From assembly GCA_963728875.1 (NCBI GenBank), contig CAVSLJ010000003.1, positions 434,001-498,000 of the forward strand: DNA of 64,000 bases, read 5' to 3'. A program made the translations under genes and the position numbers. Origin of the DNA: DASUPK01 sp963728875 (lineage in GTDB: Bacteria > Actinomycetota > Thermoleophilia > Solirubrobacterales > 70-9). This document shows, piece after piece, positions 1 to 7,392 of the stretch (position 1 is its first letter; each line of letters starts with the position of its first letter). Below the pieces are notes generated by a model, which made no database searches, was not told where the DNA came from, and worked only from the letters and a program-made list of their open reading frames with translations.

Positions 1-1087
1 TCCCGCTCGCGCGCTGTCCCTTGGCGGCGAGCATCAGCTTGAAGTCGTGGGGGCTCGAGGCGGTCTCCATCGCGACCTGCTCGGAGACGATGCCCTGGGT
101 GACGTAGCCGAGCAGCGCCTGGTCGAAGGTCTGCATGCCGTAGAAGTCGCCCTCGCCGATCACCTCGGTGATCCGGCCGGTCTCCTCCGGGTTCAGGATC
201 AGGTCCTGGATCCTCCCCGTCACGACCATCACCTCGGAGACCGCGACGCGCCCCTCGCGGTCGATGCGGGGGACGAGCCGCTGGGAGATCGCTCCCTTCA
301 TGGTCGAGGCGAGCATCACCCGCGCCTGCTGCTGCAGGTGCGGTGGGAAGAAGTCGATGATCCGGTTGATCGTCTCCGTGGCGTCGAGCGTGTGCAGCGT
401 CGACATGACGAGGTGCCCGGTCTCGGCTGCCGACAGCGCGGTCCGGACGGTCTCCTCGTCGCGCATCTCCCCGATCAGGATCACGTCGGGGTCCTGGCGC
501 AGGACGCGGCGCATCGCCTTGGGGAAGCTCTTCGTGTCGGTCCCCACCTCGCGCTGGTTGATGATCGAGAGCTTGTCGCGGTGGAGGTACTCGATCGGGT
601 CCTCCATGGTCACGATGTGACGCGCCCGCGTGGAGTTGATGTGGTCGATCATCGCCGCGAGCGTGGTCGACTTGCCCGAGCCGGTCGTCCCGGTCAGCAG
701 GATGATCCCGCGCGGCTCCTCGGCGAGCCGGCGCACGACCTCAGGAAGCCCGAGGTCGTCGATGGTCCGCACCGAGAAGGGAATCGCGCGCAGCGCGATC
801 GAAACCTCCCCGCGCTGGCGGAAAGCGTTGACGCGGAAGCGCGACACGCCTGGCAACTGGTACGAGAAGTCCACCTCGCCGGCCTCCTCGAACTCGGTGA
901 GGTGGTGCTCGTCGGCGATCTGATGGAGCGCCTTCTCGGTGTCGCTGGAGGTGAGGTTGCCTGCGTCCTTGAGCGCCCAGAGGTCGCCGTGCACGCGCGC
1001 CACGGGCGGCGAGTCCACCTTCACGTGGAGGTCGGATCCGTCCCGCTCGACCATGTAGGTGAGCGCAGTGTCGATATCAAAGCCCAT
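1..1087 (-). CDS. pilT: PilT-family twitching motility ATPase, 3' end cut by window edge
   Basis: Hexameric ATPase that drives retraction of type IV pili at the cytoplasmic side of the pilus base. Translating the minus strand from the ATG at 1087 gives about 362 residues without a stop, close to the usual 350-370. Motifs seen in order are Walker A GTTGSGKSTT, the Asp box VTMEDPIEY, Walker B ILIGEMRD and the His box AETGHLVMSTLHT. The segment IQDLIL sits where PilT proteins carry AIRNLIRE, so the retraction-specific motif is only partly matched and a PilU-like or PilB-related role is not fully excluded. Reading ends at AKGQRASG, so only a short C-terminal tail is missing. No other pilus gene is in the window. 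Confidence 0.93.
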   Translation of the reverse strand, partial: MGFDIDTALTYMVERDGSDLHVKVDSPPVARVHGDLWALKDAGNLTSSDTEKALHQIADEHHLTEFEEAGEVDFSYQLPGVSRFRVNAFRQRGEVSIALRAIPFSVRTIDDLGLPEVVRRLAEEPRGIILLTGTTGSGKSTTLAAMIDHINSTRARHIVTMEDPIEYLHRDKLSIINQREVGTDTKSFPKAMRRVLRQDPDVILIGEMRDEETVRTALSAAETGHLVMSTLHTLDATETINRIIDFFPPHLQQQARVMLASTMKGAISQRLVPRIDREGRVAVSEVMVVTGRIQDLILNPEETGRITEVIGEGDFYGMQTFDQALLGYVTQGIVSEQVAMETASSPHDFKLMLAAKGQRASG

Positions 1088-1140
1088 CTACTCGCCCTAT
1101 CGGGCGTGGGCACGCGTAGCTACATCAGCAAAAGTGGGTG

Positions 1141-1443
1141 CTAGGGCTTGATCTCCTCCACGACCTCGTAGATCCCCTCCAGCGGGATGTCGTGGACGTG
1201 CTCTGCGATCTTCTCCTGGCGCTTGAGCTCGTCCTCCTCCGAGCCGCGAACCACGTTGAGCGAGTCGCGGTCGATCGGGAAGATGCCGAACGAGATCACC
1301 TCATCCTCGTCCTTGATGTTGCGGGCGTGGTAGACGACGGAGCCCTCGGGCATCCCCTCGGGATCCTCGTCCCCGCCCCACGCCTTGCGGAAATCGTCCC
1401 AGTGGCCGCCCTTCAGGCGCCGACCGCTGAAGAACACGAGCAT
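1141..1443 (-). CDS. Small conserved hypothetical protein, ABM-like fold possible
   Basis: A 100-residue soluble protein between pilT and rpoD, all three on the minus strand. It opens MLVFFSGRRLKGGHWDDF and has a strongly acidic, charged composition with no signal peptide or membrane segment. The size and the N-terminal strand followed by a W-x-x-F-x-x-A-W helix resemble dimeric alpha/beta-barrel (antibiotic biosynthesis monooxygenase type) proteins, but this is a fold-level guess only. ATG at 1443 is preceded by GGAGAGGAGACACC-type purine-rich sequence, a good ribosome binding site, which supports the start. Confidence 0.65.
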   Translation of the reverse strand: MLVFFSGRRLKGGHWDDFRKAWGGDEDPEGMPEGSVVYHARNIKDEDEVISFGIFPIDRDSLNVVRGSEEDELKRQEKIAEHVHDIPLEGIYEVVEEIKP

Positions 1444-1504
1444 GGTGTCTCCTCTCCTCGCTGATCCTGGGCGAGGAGCCTATGTCTTCGGGAGAGCCGC
1501 CTGG

Positions 1505-2605
1505 CTACGCAACCTCGCGAAGCTTCTGCGCTTCGGCGAGGGACTGCAGCTTCTTCAGCGACTGGTTCTCGATCTGCCGGATCCGCTCGCGGGTGACGTT
1601 GAAGGTCCGGCCGACCTCGTCCAGGGTCCGCGGGTGCTCGCCGCCGAGCCCGTAACGGAGCTCGAGCACGCGGCGCTCGCGGTAGGAGAGATTCTCGAGG
1701 GCCTCCTTCAGCGCCTCCTTGGTGAGCAGCTCGGCGGCGCGCTCGAAGGGGGACTCGGCACGCTCATCGGCGATGAACTGGCCGAACTCCGACTCCTCCT
1801 CGTCGCCGACCGGCTTCTCCAGCGAGACCGGCGCCTGCGCCGAGCGCTTGATCGAGTCGACCTCCTCGGGCTCGATGCCGGTGACCTCGGCGATCTCCTC
1901 CGGGGTCGGCTCGCGGCCCAGCTCGGTGACGAGCTTGCGCTCCGCGCGGCCGATCTTGTTGAGCTTCTCGACGACGTGGACCGGGATGCGGATGGTCCGC
2001 GCCTTGTCGGCGAGCGCGCGGGCGATCGCCTGGCGGATCCACCAGGTCGCGTAGGTCGAGAACTTGAAGCCCTTGCGGTAGTCGAACTTCTCCGCCGCGC
2101 GGACCAGGCCGAGGGTGCCCTCCTGGATCAGGTCGAGGAAGGGCAGGCCCTGGTTGCGGTAGTTCTTCGCGATCGAGACGACCAGGCGGAGGTTCGACTC
2201 GACCATCTTCTGCTTGGCGTCGAGGTCGCCGCGCTCGATCCGCTTGGCGAGCTCGACCTCCTCGGCGGCGGTCAGCAGCCTGACCTTGCCGATGTCCTTG
2301 AGGAAGAGCTGCAGGGAATCGGTGGTCATGTCCGGCTTCAGGTCGAGCGCCTTCTTCTTGCGCCCGCCCCGCTTGCCGTCGGAACGCTCGTTCTCGGCGG
2401 CGGCCTTCTGAGCCGGATCGAGATCCTCGACCAGCTCGATGCCGACCTTCTCGAGGTGTCCGTACAGGTCCTCGACGTCGGACTCGTCGAGCTCGACCTC
2501 GGACACAGCGGTGGCGACATCGCCAAAGGTGAGCACGCCCAGCTGCTGGCCCCTGGTGACCAGCGTCTTCACTTCTTCAAGTTCTTGGATCTCAGCTACG
2601 AGCAT
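1505..2605 (-). CDS. rpoD: Primary RNA polymerase sigma factor (SigA/RpoD)
   Basis: Directs core RNA polymerase to housekeeping promoters. The 366-residue protein has a short region 1.1, region 1.2 with KDIGKVRLLTAAEEVELAKR near residue 107, the full region 2 core (LRLVVSIAKNYRNQGLPFLDL, then FDYRKGFKFSTYATWWIRQA) that contacts the -10 box, region 3 (IPVHVVEKLNKI), and a region 4 helix-turn-helix (LDEVGRTFNVTRERIRQIE) that reads the -35 box. The length and intact RPFLDLIQEG-type region 2 mark it as the group 1 sigma. The start ATG at 2605 has AGGAAGGAAGAG a few bases upstream. The gene has a 200-nt leader with a terminator inside it (see the separate entries). Confidence 0.96.
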   Translation of the reverse strand: MLVAEIQELEEVKTLVTRGQQLGVLTFGDVATAVSEVELDESDVEDLYGHLEKVGIELVEDLDPAQKAAAENERSDGKRGGRKKKALDLKPDMTTDSLQLFLKDIGKVRLLTAAEEVELAKRIERGDLDAKQKMVESNLRLVVSIAKNYRNQGLPFLDLIQEGTLGLVRAAEKFDYRKGFKFSTYATWWIRQAIARALADKARTIRIPVHVVEKLNKIGRAERKLVTELGREPTPEEIAEVTGIEPEEVDSIKRSAQAPVSLEKPVGDEEESEFGQFIADERAESPFERAAELLTKEALKEALENLSYRERRVLELRYGLGGEHPRTLDEVGRTFNVTRERIRQIENQSLKKLQSLAEAQKLREVA

Positions 2606-2735
2606 TCGCTTACGCTCTTCCTTCCTGGCTGTCTTTCAATTTCCTGGCGGCCCGGCCTTTTACCCAATTCTGGCGGGCCTACTAAGTGTCGGCCGCTGAC
2701 GAGAAACCTTTACTCCAATCCCCCTCAAAGGCCAC

Positions 2736-2769
2736 AAAAACGCGGAGCGGGCTAGCCGCCTCCGCGTTT
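2736..2769 (-). terminator. Intrinsic terminator in the rpoD leader
   Basis: On the minus strand AAACGCGGAG (2769-2760) pairs perfectly with CTCCGCGTTT (2747-2738) across a 12-nt loop and runs into TTTTT (2740-2736). This is a textbook intrinsic terminator. It lies 130 nt upstream of the rpoD start codon and about 50 nt downstream of the -10 box at 2820-2825, so it either ends a short independent RNA or attenuates rpoD transcription. Confidence 0.8.
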
Positions 2770-2781
2770 CCGATACTTCAT
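2752..2781 (-). CDS. Possible 9-residue leader peptide overlapping the terminator
   Basis: ATG at 2781 opens a 9-codon frame M-K-Y-R-K-R-G-G-G ending with TAG at 2754-2752. The last codons form the left arm of the terminator hairpin and the stop lies in its loop, so a translating ribosome would block hairpin formation. That geometry is what one sees in translation-controlled attenuators. There is no close Shine-Dalgarno sequence (a GAGGA lies about 25 nt upstream), so translation is uncertain. Confidence 0.3.
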   Translation of the reverse strand: MKYRKRGGG

Positions 2782-2819
2782 CACGCCCAGATCTAACGAT
2801 TCCTCAAACGTCCGTGCCT

Positions 2820-2848
2820 ATGGTAGCCACTTCATTTTTTGAAGTCAA
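2820..2848 (-). promoter_or_regulatory. Sigma-70 promoter driving the rpoD leader or a small RNA
   Basis: On the minus strand TTGACT (2848-2843) and TACCAT (2825-2820) are separated by exactly 17 nt. This is the best -35/-10 pair I found in the window. A perfect 6-bp palindrome (2829-2845) fills the spacer and could be an operator. Predicted transcription starts near 2813. Confidence 0.65.
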
Positions 2849-2953
2849 CGCACAACCCAGGCGTGGCAACGGTCCTGCCACGCAAAGAACAAGCAATTCC
2901 CGGGAAAGTTCCGGGCACCCTTCGAGGTACCCCTCTCTGGACGTACGTTACGC

Positions 2954-3847
2954 ATGAGCGTCTGGCCACTCGGGCGAGAGCCCGAGCCACAGCATCCGGC
3001 CTGGCACGTCTGGCGGCAGCCCTGGCTCCGCGCCTTCTGGAACCGCGCCTACAAAGAGAACATCACCGGCCTCTCCGGGATGGTCGCCTACAACCTGATG
3101 CTGGCGGTCTTCCCGTTCGCCCTGCTCGTCCTCTTCATCTTCGGCCAGGTCGTCAACAGCGCGGACATCGAGCACAGCGTCGTCCTCGACATTCAGCGCC
3201 TCTTCCCGAACATCGAGCAGGACACGCTGCAGCATGCAATCGATCGCGTCCGAGCCAGCTCCACGACCATCGGCATCGCCGCCGCCGTCGGCGGGATCTG
3301 GATCGGCGCCTCGTTCTGGGGCGCGATGGACACGGCCTTCTGCCGGATCTACCACGTCGAATGCCGCGGGTGGGTGCAGCAGAAGCGCTGGTCGCTGGTC
3401 ATGCTGCTGGCGCTCCTCCTCCTGCTCGCGGCCAGCGTGACCGTGCCGACAGTCGAGAGCGCGGTGCTGACGAGTGCCAACAGCCTGCCGTTCGGCCTTG
3501 ACGAGTGGGGCTCTGTCCGGACAGCGATCGTCGTGATCGGCGGCCTGATCGTCACCTTCATGATCATCTCCGCGATCTACTGGGCGGTCCCCAAGGGACA
3601 CATGCCCTGGCGGTCCGTCTGGCCGGGCGCCCTGTTCTTCGCCCTGATCACGTCGGCGGGCAACTACATCTTCCCCCTCTACCTGACGAGCGTCTCGGAC
3701 CTGCACCGAATCGGCGGGACGATCGGCTTCATCCTCATCGCCCTGGTCTGGTTCTACGCGATCAGCCTGGCGATGCTCGCCGGCGCGGTGATCAACTCGC
3801 TGCGGCACGAGTCGGATGACACCGGGTCCCTCCCGACGGAGGGCTGA
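2954..3847 (+). CDS. YihY/BrkB-family inner membrane protein
   Basis: A 297-residue polytopic membrane protein of the YihY/virulence factor BrkB family (formerly misnamed RNase BN). The family signature NITGLSGMVAYNLMLAVFPF stands at about residues 35-55 and six hydrophobic segments follow, with KGHMPWRSVWPGALFFAL and the C-terminal IGFILIALVWFYAISLAMLAGA typical of the family. The molecular function of the family is not settled; envelope integrity or transport roles are proposed. It is divergent from rpoD and monocistronic. The next gene is convergent. Confidence 0.9.
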   Translation: MSVWPLGREPEPQHPAWHVWRQPWLRAFWNRAYKENITGLSGMVAYNLMLAVFPFALLVLFIFGQVVNSADIEHSVVLDIQRLFPNIEQDTLQHAIDRVRASSTTIGIAAAVGGIWIGASFWGAMDTAFCRIYHVECRGWVQQKRWSLVMLLALLLLLAASVTVPTVESAVLTSANSLPFGLDEWGSVRTAIVVIGGLIVTFMIISAIYWAVPKGHMPWRSVWPGALFFALITSAGNYIFPLYLTSVSDLHRIGGTIGFILIALVWFYAISLAMLAGAVINSLRHESDDTGSLPTEG

Positions 3848-3861
3848 CTCGGTCTGCGGCC

Positions 3862-4770
3862 CTACGCTACCGGCGGGCGAGTCCCGATCTCGAACCAGAA
3901 GGCGCCGCCCTGCGTCGGGATCCCGCGCAGCTCATTCCGTTCCCAGAGCGAGTCGAGCTCCGCGGCCAACTCAGGCCGCCGACTGACATAGTCGGCTGCG
4001 AGCACCGGGCGCAGCCAGCCGGGGCCCGGGAGAAGTAGAGCTGCGAGCAGATACTGCTCCGAGTAGTGACGCGATCGGATCTCGTCCGGATAGTCGTTCG
4101 GCAAGTAGACGTCGTGGACGCCGACCAGGACTCCCGTCGCAATCCGGGGGAGCAGGTCGAGAAAGAAGACCGTCACGTCTGAGCCGGTGAAAGCACGGTG
4201 GGAACCGTCGAAGAAGAGGACATCGCCGGCAGTCAATCGGTCGACGAGCGTCGGAGGCGCCAGCTCGAGCGGGCTCCTGACGACTTCGTCGCAGAGGGCG
4301 TCCACCTCGGCCCGCGGGTGCGGGTCGACCGAGACGATGCGTGTAGGCAATCTGCCGTCCACTATCGCCGCGCGAGCGAACTTCGTCGAGTTTCCTGACC
4401 CTATCTCCATATACAACGCCGGCTCGCGCGCGCGCAGAAACCCGTAGATCGACGCCCCGTCGAGCCCGGGGATGAACTCGTTGCCCCAGGCGGGCGTCCG
4501 GTCATCCCGCGTCCTCACGGGGATCCTTGCCAGGTCCTCTGTGTAGGCGGCAAGCATCCGCATGGTCGCGCGGTACGACTCCTCACTGGCCGCGACGATG
4601 TCATGCAGCCGGCCTTGGGTACGCACCTCCGCGGCGTCCCGCGCTGTCGGCGGGTAGTCGAGAGAAATGAAGTACCCGAGCCGGACCGCTCGCAACGCTG
4701 CAACGACGGCATGCTTCACCGCATCGCGGCGACTCGCGAGCCACCGCCGCAGGCGCTGCCTGCGGGTCAA
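3862..4770 (-). CDS. Class I SAM-dependent methyltransferase
   Basis: Predicted cytoplasmic methyltransferase of 302 residues with the Methyltransf_24 style Rossmann core. Motif I is ALYMEIGSGNSTKFA (around 137-151), followed by IVSVDPHPR (acidic loop for the SAM ribose), DVLFFDGSHRAFTGSD and GVLVGVHDVYLPNDYP, which resemble motifs of sugar- or cell-surface-modifying methyltransferases. Substrate is unknown. The first residue is read from TTG at 4770, 15 nt after the glpX stop; a GTG about 16 codons inside is an alternative. It follows glpX on the same strand, so co-transcription is likely but no functional link is evident. Confidence 0.8.
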   Translation of the reverse strand: MTRRQRLRRWLASRRDAVKHAVVAALRAVRLGYFISLDYPPTARDAAEVRTQGRLHDIVAASEESYRATMRMLAAYTEDLARIPVRTRDDRTPAWGNEFIPGLDGASIYGFLRAREPALYMEIGSGNSTKFARAAIVDGRLPTRIVSVDPHPRAEVDALCDEVVRSPLELAPPTLVDRLTAGDVLFFDGSHRAFTGSDVTVFFLDLLPRIATGVLVGVHDVYLPNDYPDEIRSRHYSEQYLLAALLLPGPGWLRPVLAADYVSRRPELAAELDSLWERNELRGIPTQGGAFWFEIGTRPPVA

Positions 4771-4785
4771 CGCTGCAAAACCAAC

Positions 4786-5817
4786 CTACCCATACCGCTC
4801 CCCAACGATCTCGCGCAGTTTGGGGCGGTTGTGGGTCGCCTGGACCCTGCGGATGGTTCCCGACCGGGATCGCATCACCAGCGACTCCGTGGTCGCGTGC
4901 CCGTCGTCCAGATAGCGGACGCCGTCGAGCAGATCGCCGTCGGTGACCCCCGTCGCGGCGAAGAAGACGTCGTCGCCCGAGACCAGGTCGTCGGTGTCCA
5001 GGACGCGACTCAGGTCGTAGCCGGCGTCCTCCGCCGCCTTGCGCTCGTCGTCGTCACGGGGCCACAGGCGGCCCAGGATCCGGCCGCCCATGCACTTGAT
5101 GGCCGACGCGGAGAGCACGCCCTCAGGCGTCCCCCCGACTCCCCAGAGCAGGTCGATGCCGGTGTTCGGCATGACCGCGAACAATGAGGCGGCCACGTCG
5201 CCGTCGGAGATGAAGCGGACGCTCGCGCCGACTTCCCTGAGGGTCGCGATCGCCTCCTCGTGGCGCGGGCGATCGAGCATGATCACCGTGACATCGCTGG
5301 TCGCCCCGCCCTTGCGCTCGGCGATCCTGCGGATCACGTCCTCCAGTGGATCGTCAAGGCTGATCAGATCGGCCGAGCGCGGGCCGGCGGCGATCTTCTC
5401 CATGTAGACGCAGGGCCCCGGGTCGAACATCGTGCCCCGCTCGGAGAGGGCAATCACGGCCAGCGCCGACGGCATGCCCCGGGCCGTCAGGGTCGTCCCC
5501 TCCAGCGGGTCAACGGCGATGTCTACGACCGGCGGACTGCCGTCCCCGATCTCCTCGCCGTTGTAGAGCATGGGCGCCTCGTCCTTCTCGCCCTCGCCGA
5601 TCACGACGACGCCGTCCATCGGCACGGTGTCGAGCATCAGGCGCATGGCGTCGACGGCCGCGCCGTCGGCGCTCTCCTTCTGGCCGAGGCCGACCCAGCG
5701 GCCGGCCGCCAGCGCACCCGCCTCCGTGACGCGGACGAGCTCGAGAGCGAGGTTGCGGTCCGGATGCGACGAGTCCCGGACGTCCTGCGAGATCACGTGG
5801 TCATTCGCTTCGCTCAT
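4786..5817 (-). CDS. glpX: Class II fructose-1,6-bisphosphatase GlpX
   Basis: Hydrolyses fructose-1,6-bisphosphate to fructose-6-phosphate in gluconeogenesis; class II enzymes are the usual ones in Actinobacteria. The 343-residue length is normal. Key motifs are GEGEKDEAPMLYNGE, then DIAVDPLEGTTLTARGMP (metal and phosphate binding DPLEGT), and the C-terminal LLWGVGGTPEGVLSASAIKCMGG. The ATG at 5817 sits 6 nt after a TAACCT box (5829-5824), with no Shine-Dalgarno sequence, so the mRNA is probably leaderless. A 98-bp dispersed repeat separates it from the upstream gene. Confidence 0.95.
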   Translation of the reverse strand: MSEANDHVISQDVRDSSHPDRNLALELVRVTEAGALAAGRWVGLGQKESADGAAVDAMRLMLDTVPMDGVVVIGEGEKDEAPMLYNGEEIGDGSPPVVDIAVDPLEGTTLTARGMPSALAVIALSERGTMFDPGPCVYMEKIAAGPRSADLISLDDPLEDVIRRIAERKGGATSDVTVIMLDRPRHEEAIATLREVGASVRFISDGDVAASLFAVMPNTGIDLLWGVGGTPEGVLSASAIKCMGGRILGRLWPRDDDERKAAEDAGYDLSRVLDTDDLVSGDDVFFAATGVTDGDLLDGVRYLDDGHATTESLVMRSRSGTIRRVQATHNRPKLREIVGERYG

Positions 5818-5831
5818 GGCGCCAGGTTATT

Positions 5832-5929
5832 CGGCTTCGCCATGAAGTCGCGGCCACGAGCGGCCACCCATCACAAGTCGCTGCGGCCTTCGGCCTCCGC
5901 TCCCGAGTGGAGTGGCCTGGTGGCCGCTA
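5832..5929 (-). repeat. 98-bp dispersed repeat, copy B
   Basis: Reads on the minus strand from the TAG stop of the 5927-6415 gene to CGAAGCCG just before the glpX promoter. By hand alignment it matches copy A (38947-39044) at 86 of 98 positions with no gaps. It carries inverted-repeat cores AGGCCGAAGGCC and GGCCGCTCGTGGCCGC, so it can fold into hairpins and resembles a REP/BIME-type intergenic element. Confidence 0.85.
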
Positions 5930-6415
5930 GAAGGTCGCCGGCGGTTTTCGCCGTGCGCCGCCGCCGCTCTCCACGGCCCTGAAGCCGCCGGAGAGGAAGA
6001 TGCCGAGCGAGGCGAGGAGCGCGAGCCAGTAGCCGAAGCCGAGGCTCATCTCCAGCCCCTCCTGGGGCTTGTCGACCAGGCCGTTGTAGGCGATCAGGAC
6101 GAAGGCCGTGAGACCGACGATCGCGGTCAGCTCGCCGCGCGGCCAGGAGAGGGCGTGGCCGCGCATCACGATCCAGGCGAGGATGAAGGGAGCCGAGGCC
6201 GCCAGGAGCAGCAGGACGCTGACGACCGGGAATGTGTCCCAGCCGCTGCAGCTCGAGTTGCCCACCCCGCAGGCCCAGTTGGCGGGGTCGCTGCCGCGCT
6301 GCACCACGCTGGGGTCCGTGGAGAGCGAGTACCACTCGAGAAAGAGGCTGATCACGAGGACGGCGGCGGCGACCATCCCGATGATCTCCGAGCGTTCCAG
6401 CTTGGAGGTATCCAT
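5927..6415 (-). CDS. Hypothetical four-helix membrane protein
   Basis: A 162-residue protein with four hydrophobic helices (about 12-28, 65-83, 95-113, 128-148) and an extracytoplasmic loop holding two cysteines (ACGVGNSSCSGW). No recognised family. The start ATG at 6415 lies 6 nt downstream of TAGGGT (6427-6422), matching the leaderless pattern seen for many genes here. Its stop codon is the first three bases of the dispersed repeat. It is divergent from the 6457 oxidoreductase with promoters nearly touching. Confidence 0.6.
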   Translation of the reverse strand: MDTSKLERSEIIGMVAAAVLVISLFLEWYSLSTDPSVVQRGSDPANWACGVGNSSCSGWDTFPVVSVLLLLAASAPFILAWIVMRGHALSWPRGELTAIVGLTAFVLIAYNGLVDKPQEGLEMSLGFGYWLALLASLGIFLSGGFRAVESGGGARRKPPATF

Positions 6416-6456
6416 GGCGCGACCCTACCTCGTTTCCCAGGTATAGGGTCGCGGTT

Positions 6457-7392
6457 GTGGCTCAGCGATGGGGACTGACGGTTCCGCTCACAGGCGTCGG
6501 CCTGCCGGACAACGAGGAGCACTACAAGCGCGCCGAAGCGGCCGGATACACCGACCTGTGGTCAGGCGAGACGAACGGCCCGGACGGCTTCTCGCCGCTC
6601 CTGCTGGGCGCCGCATGGACCGAGAAGGTCCGGCTGGGCACCGGCGTCGTCGGCGTGATGCAGCGTGGCCGCGCGCTGCTCGCCCAGGAGGCGGCGGCCG
6701 CGGCGGATGCGTCGGGCGGCCGCTTCGCCCTCGGCATCGGCGCCTCCTCGGACCGGATCATCGAAGGATGGAACGGGATGCCCTTCGAGAAGCCGCTCTC
6801 GAAGATGTCGGAGACGATCGACTTCCTGAGGACCGCACTCGCCGGAGAGCGGGCAGAGGGCGGCTTCAAGCTCGAGCGCGCCCCCGCGGAGAAGGTCCCG
6901 GTCATCCTGGCGGCGCTCCGCGGCAAGATGCTGAAGCTCGCCGTCGAGAAGGCGGACGGGGCGTTCACCAACTTCCTGCCGCTGGAGGGGTTGCCGAAGG
7001 TCGCCGAACAGCTCGACGGGGCGCCGGAGGGCTTCGAGCTCCTTTGCCGCTTCTTCTGCATCCCAGGCGAGCGCGAGCAGGTCGAGCCGCTGGCGCGATT
7101 CATGTTCTCCTCCTACATCACGGTCCCCGTCTACGAGAACTTCTATCGCTGGCTCGGCTACGGCGAGAAGATCGATGCGATGGTCGAGGCCTGGAACGCC
7201 AAGGACCGCCAGAGGGCGGCCGAGGAGGCGCCCTGGGACCTGATCGAGGAGATGTTCATCTTCGGCGAGCCGGCTCAGATGAAGGACCGCCTTGAGGCCT
7301 TCGTCGACGGCGGGATCACCCTGCCGGTGATCACGCCGATCACCACGCCGGATCGGCTCGGCGGGCTGATCGAGGCCCTAGCCCCCGCCTAG
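6457..7392 (+). CDS. LLM-class (luciferase-like) F420-dependent oxidoreductase
   Basis: A 311-residue TIM-barrel oxidoreductase of the bacterial luciferase-like superfamily; actinobacterial members of this type mostly use coenzyme F420. Family blocks seen are AEAAGYTDLWSGETNGPDGF, LGTGVVGVMQRGRALLAQEA and the typical SGGRFALGIGASSDRIIEGWNG (residues about 88-110). Substrate unknown. GTG at 6457 follows TAGGGT (6444-6449) by 7 nt, with no ribosome binding site, so a leaderless transcript is likely. It overlaps the convergent PadR gene by 4 bp at the 3' end. Confidence 0.88.
   Translation: MAQRWGLTVPLTGVGLPDNEEHYKRAEAAGYTDLWSGETNGPDGFSPLLLGAAWTEKVRLGTGVVGVMQRGRALLAQEAAAAADASGGRFALGIGASSDRIIEGWNGMPFEKPLSKMSETIDFLRTALAGERAEGGFKLERAPAEKVPVILAALRGKMLKLAVEKADGAFTNFLPLEGLPKVAEQLDGAPEGFELLCRFFCIPGEREQVEPLARFMFSSYITVPVYENFYRWLGYGEKIDAMVEAWNAKDRQRAAEEAPWDLIEEMFIFGEPAQMKDRLEAFVDGGITLPVITPITTPDRLGGLIEALAPA

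Larger units (their letters stand above)
2606..2953. other. Intergenic region between divergent rpoD and brkB genes
   Basis: A 348-bp gap, long for this window. It holds, from the rpoD side, an intrinsic terminator on the minus strand, a 9-codon ORF overlapping it, a consensus-like minus-strand promoter, a perfect palindrome ACTTCA-N5-TGAAGT at 2829-2845 lying inside the promoter spacer, and an 8-bp inverted repeat GCGTGGCA-N7-TGCCACGC at 2861-2883. No tRNA-like T-loop is present. I see no clear plus-strand promoter for the 2954 gene. Confidence 0.7.

Noticed and set aside
47..1144. 365-residue plus-strand ORF over pilT
   Set aside because: It is the mirror of pilT, whose minus-strand frame carries all PilT motifs; the plus-strand translation is Arg/Leu/Gly/Asp-rich antisense of high-GC coding DNA.
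2606..2953. tRNA or known housekeeping RNA in the rpoD upstream gap
   Set aside because: No GTTCRANNC T-loop or acceptor stem, and no resemblance to RNase P, tmRNA, SRP or 6S signature sequences that I can recognise.
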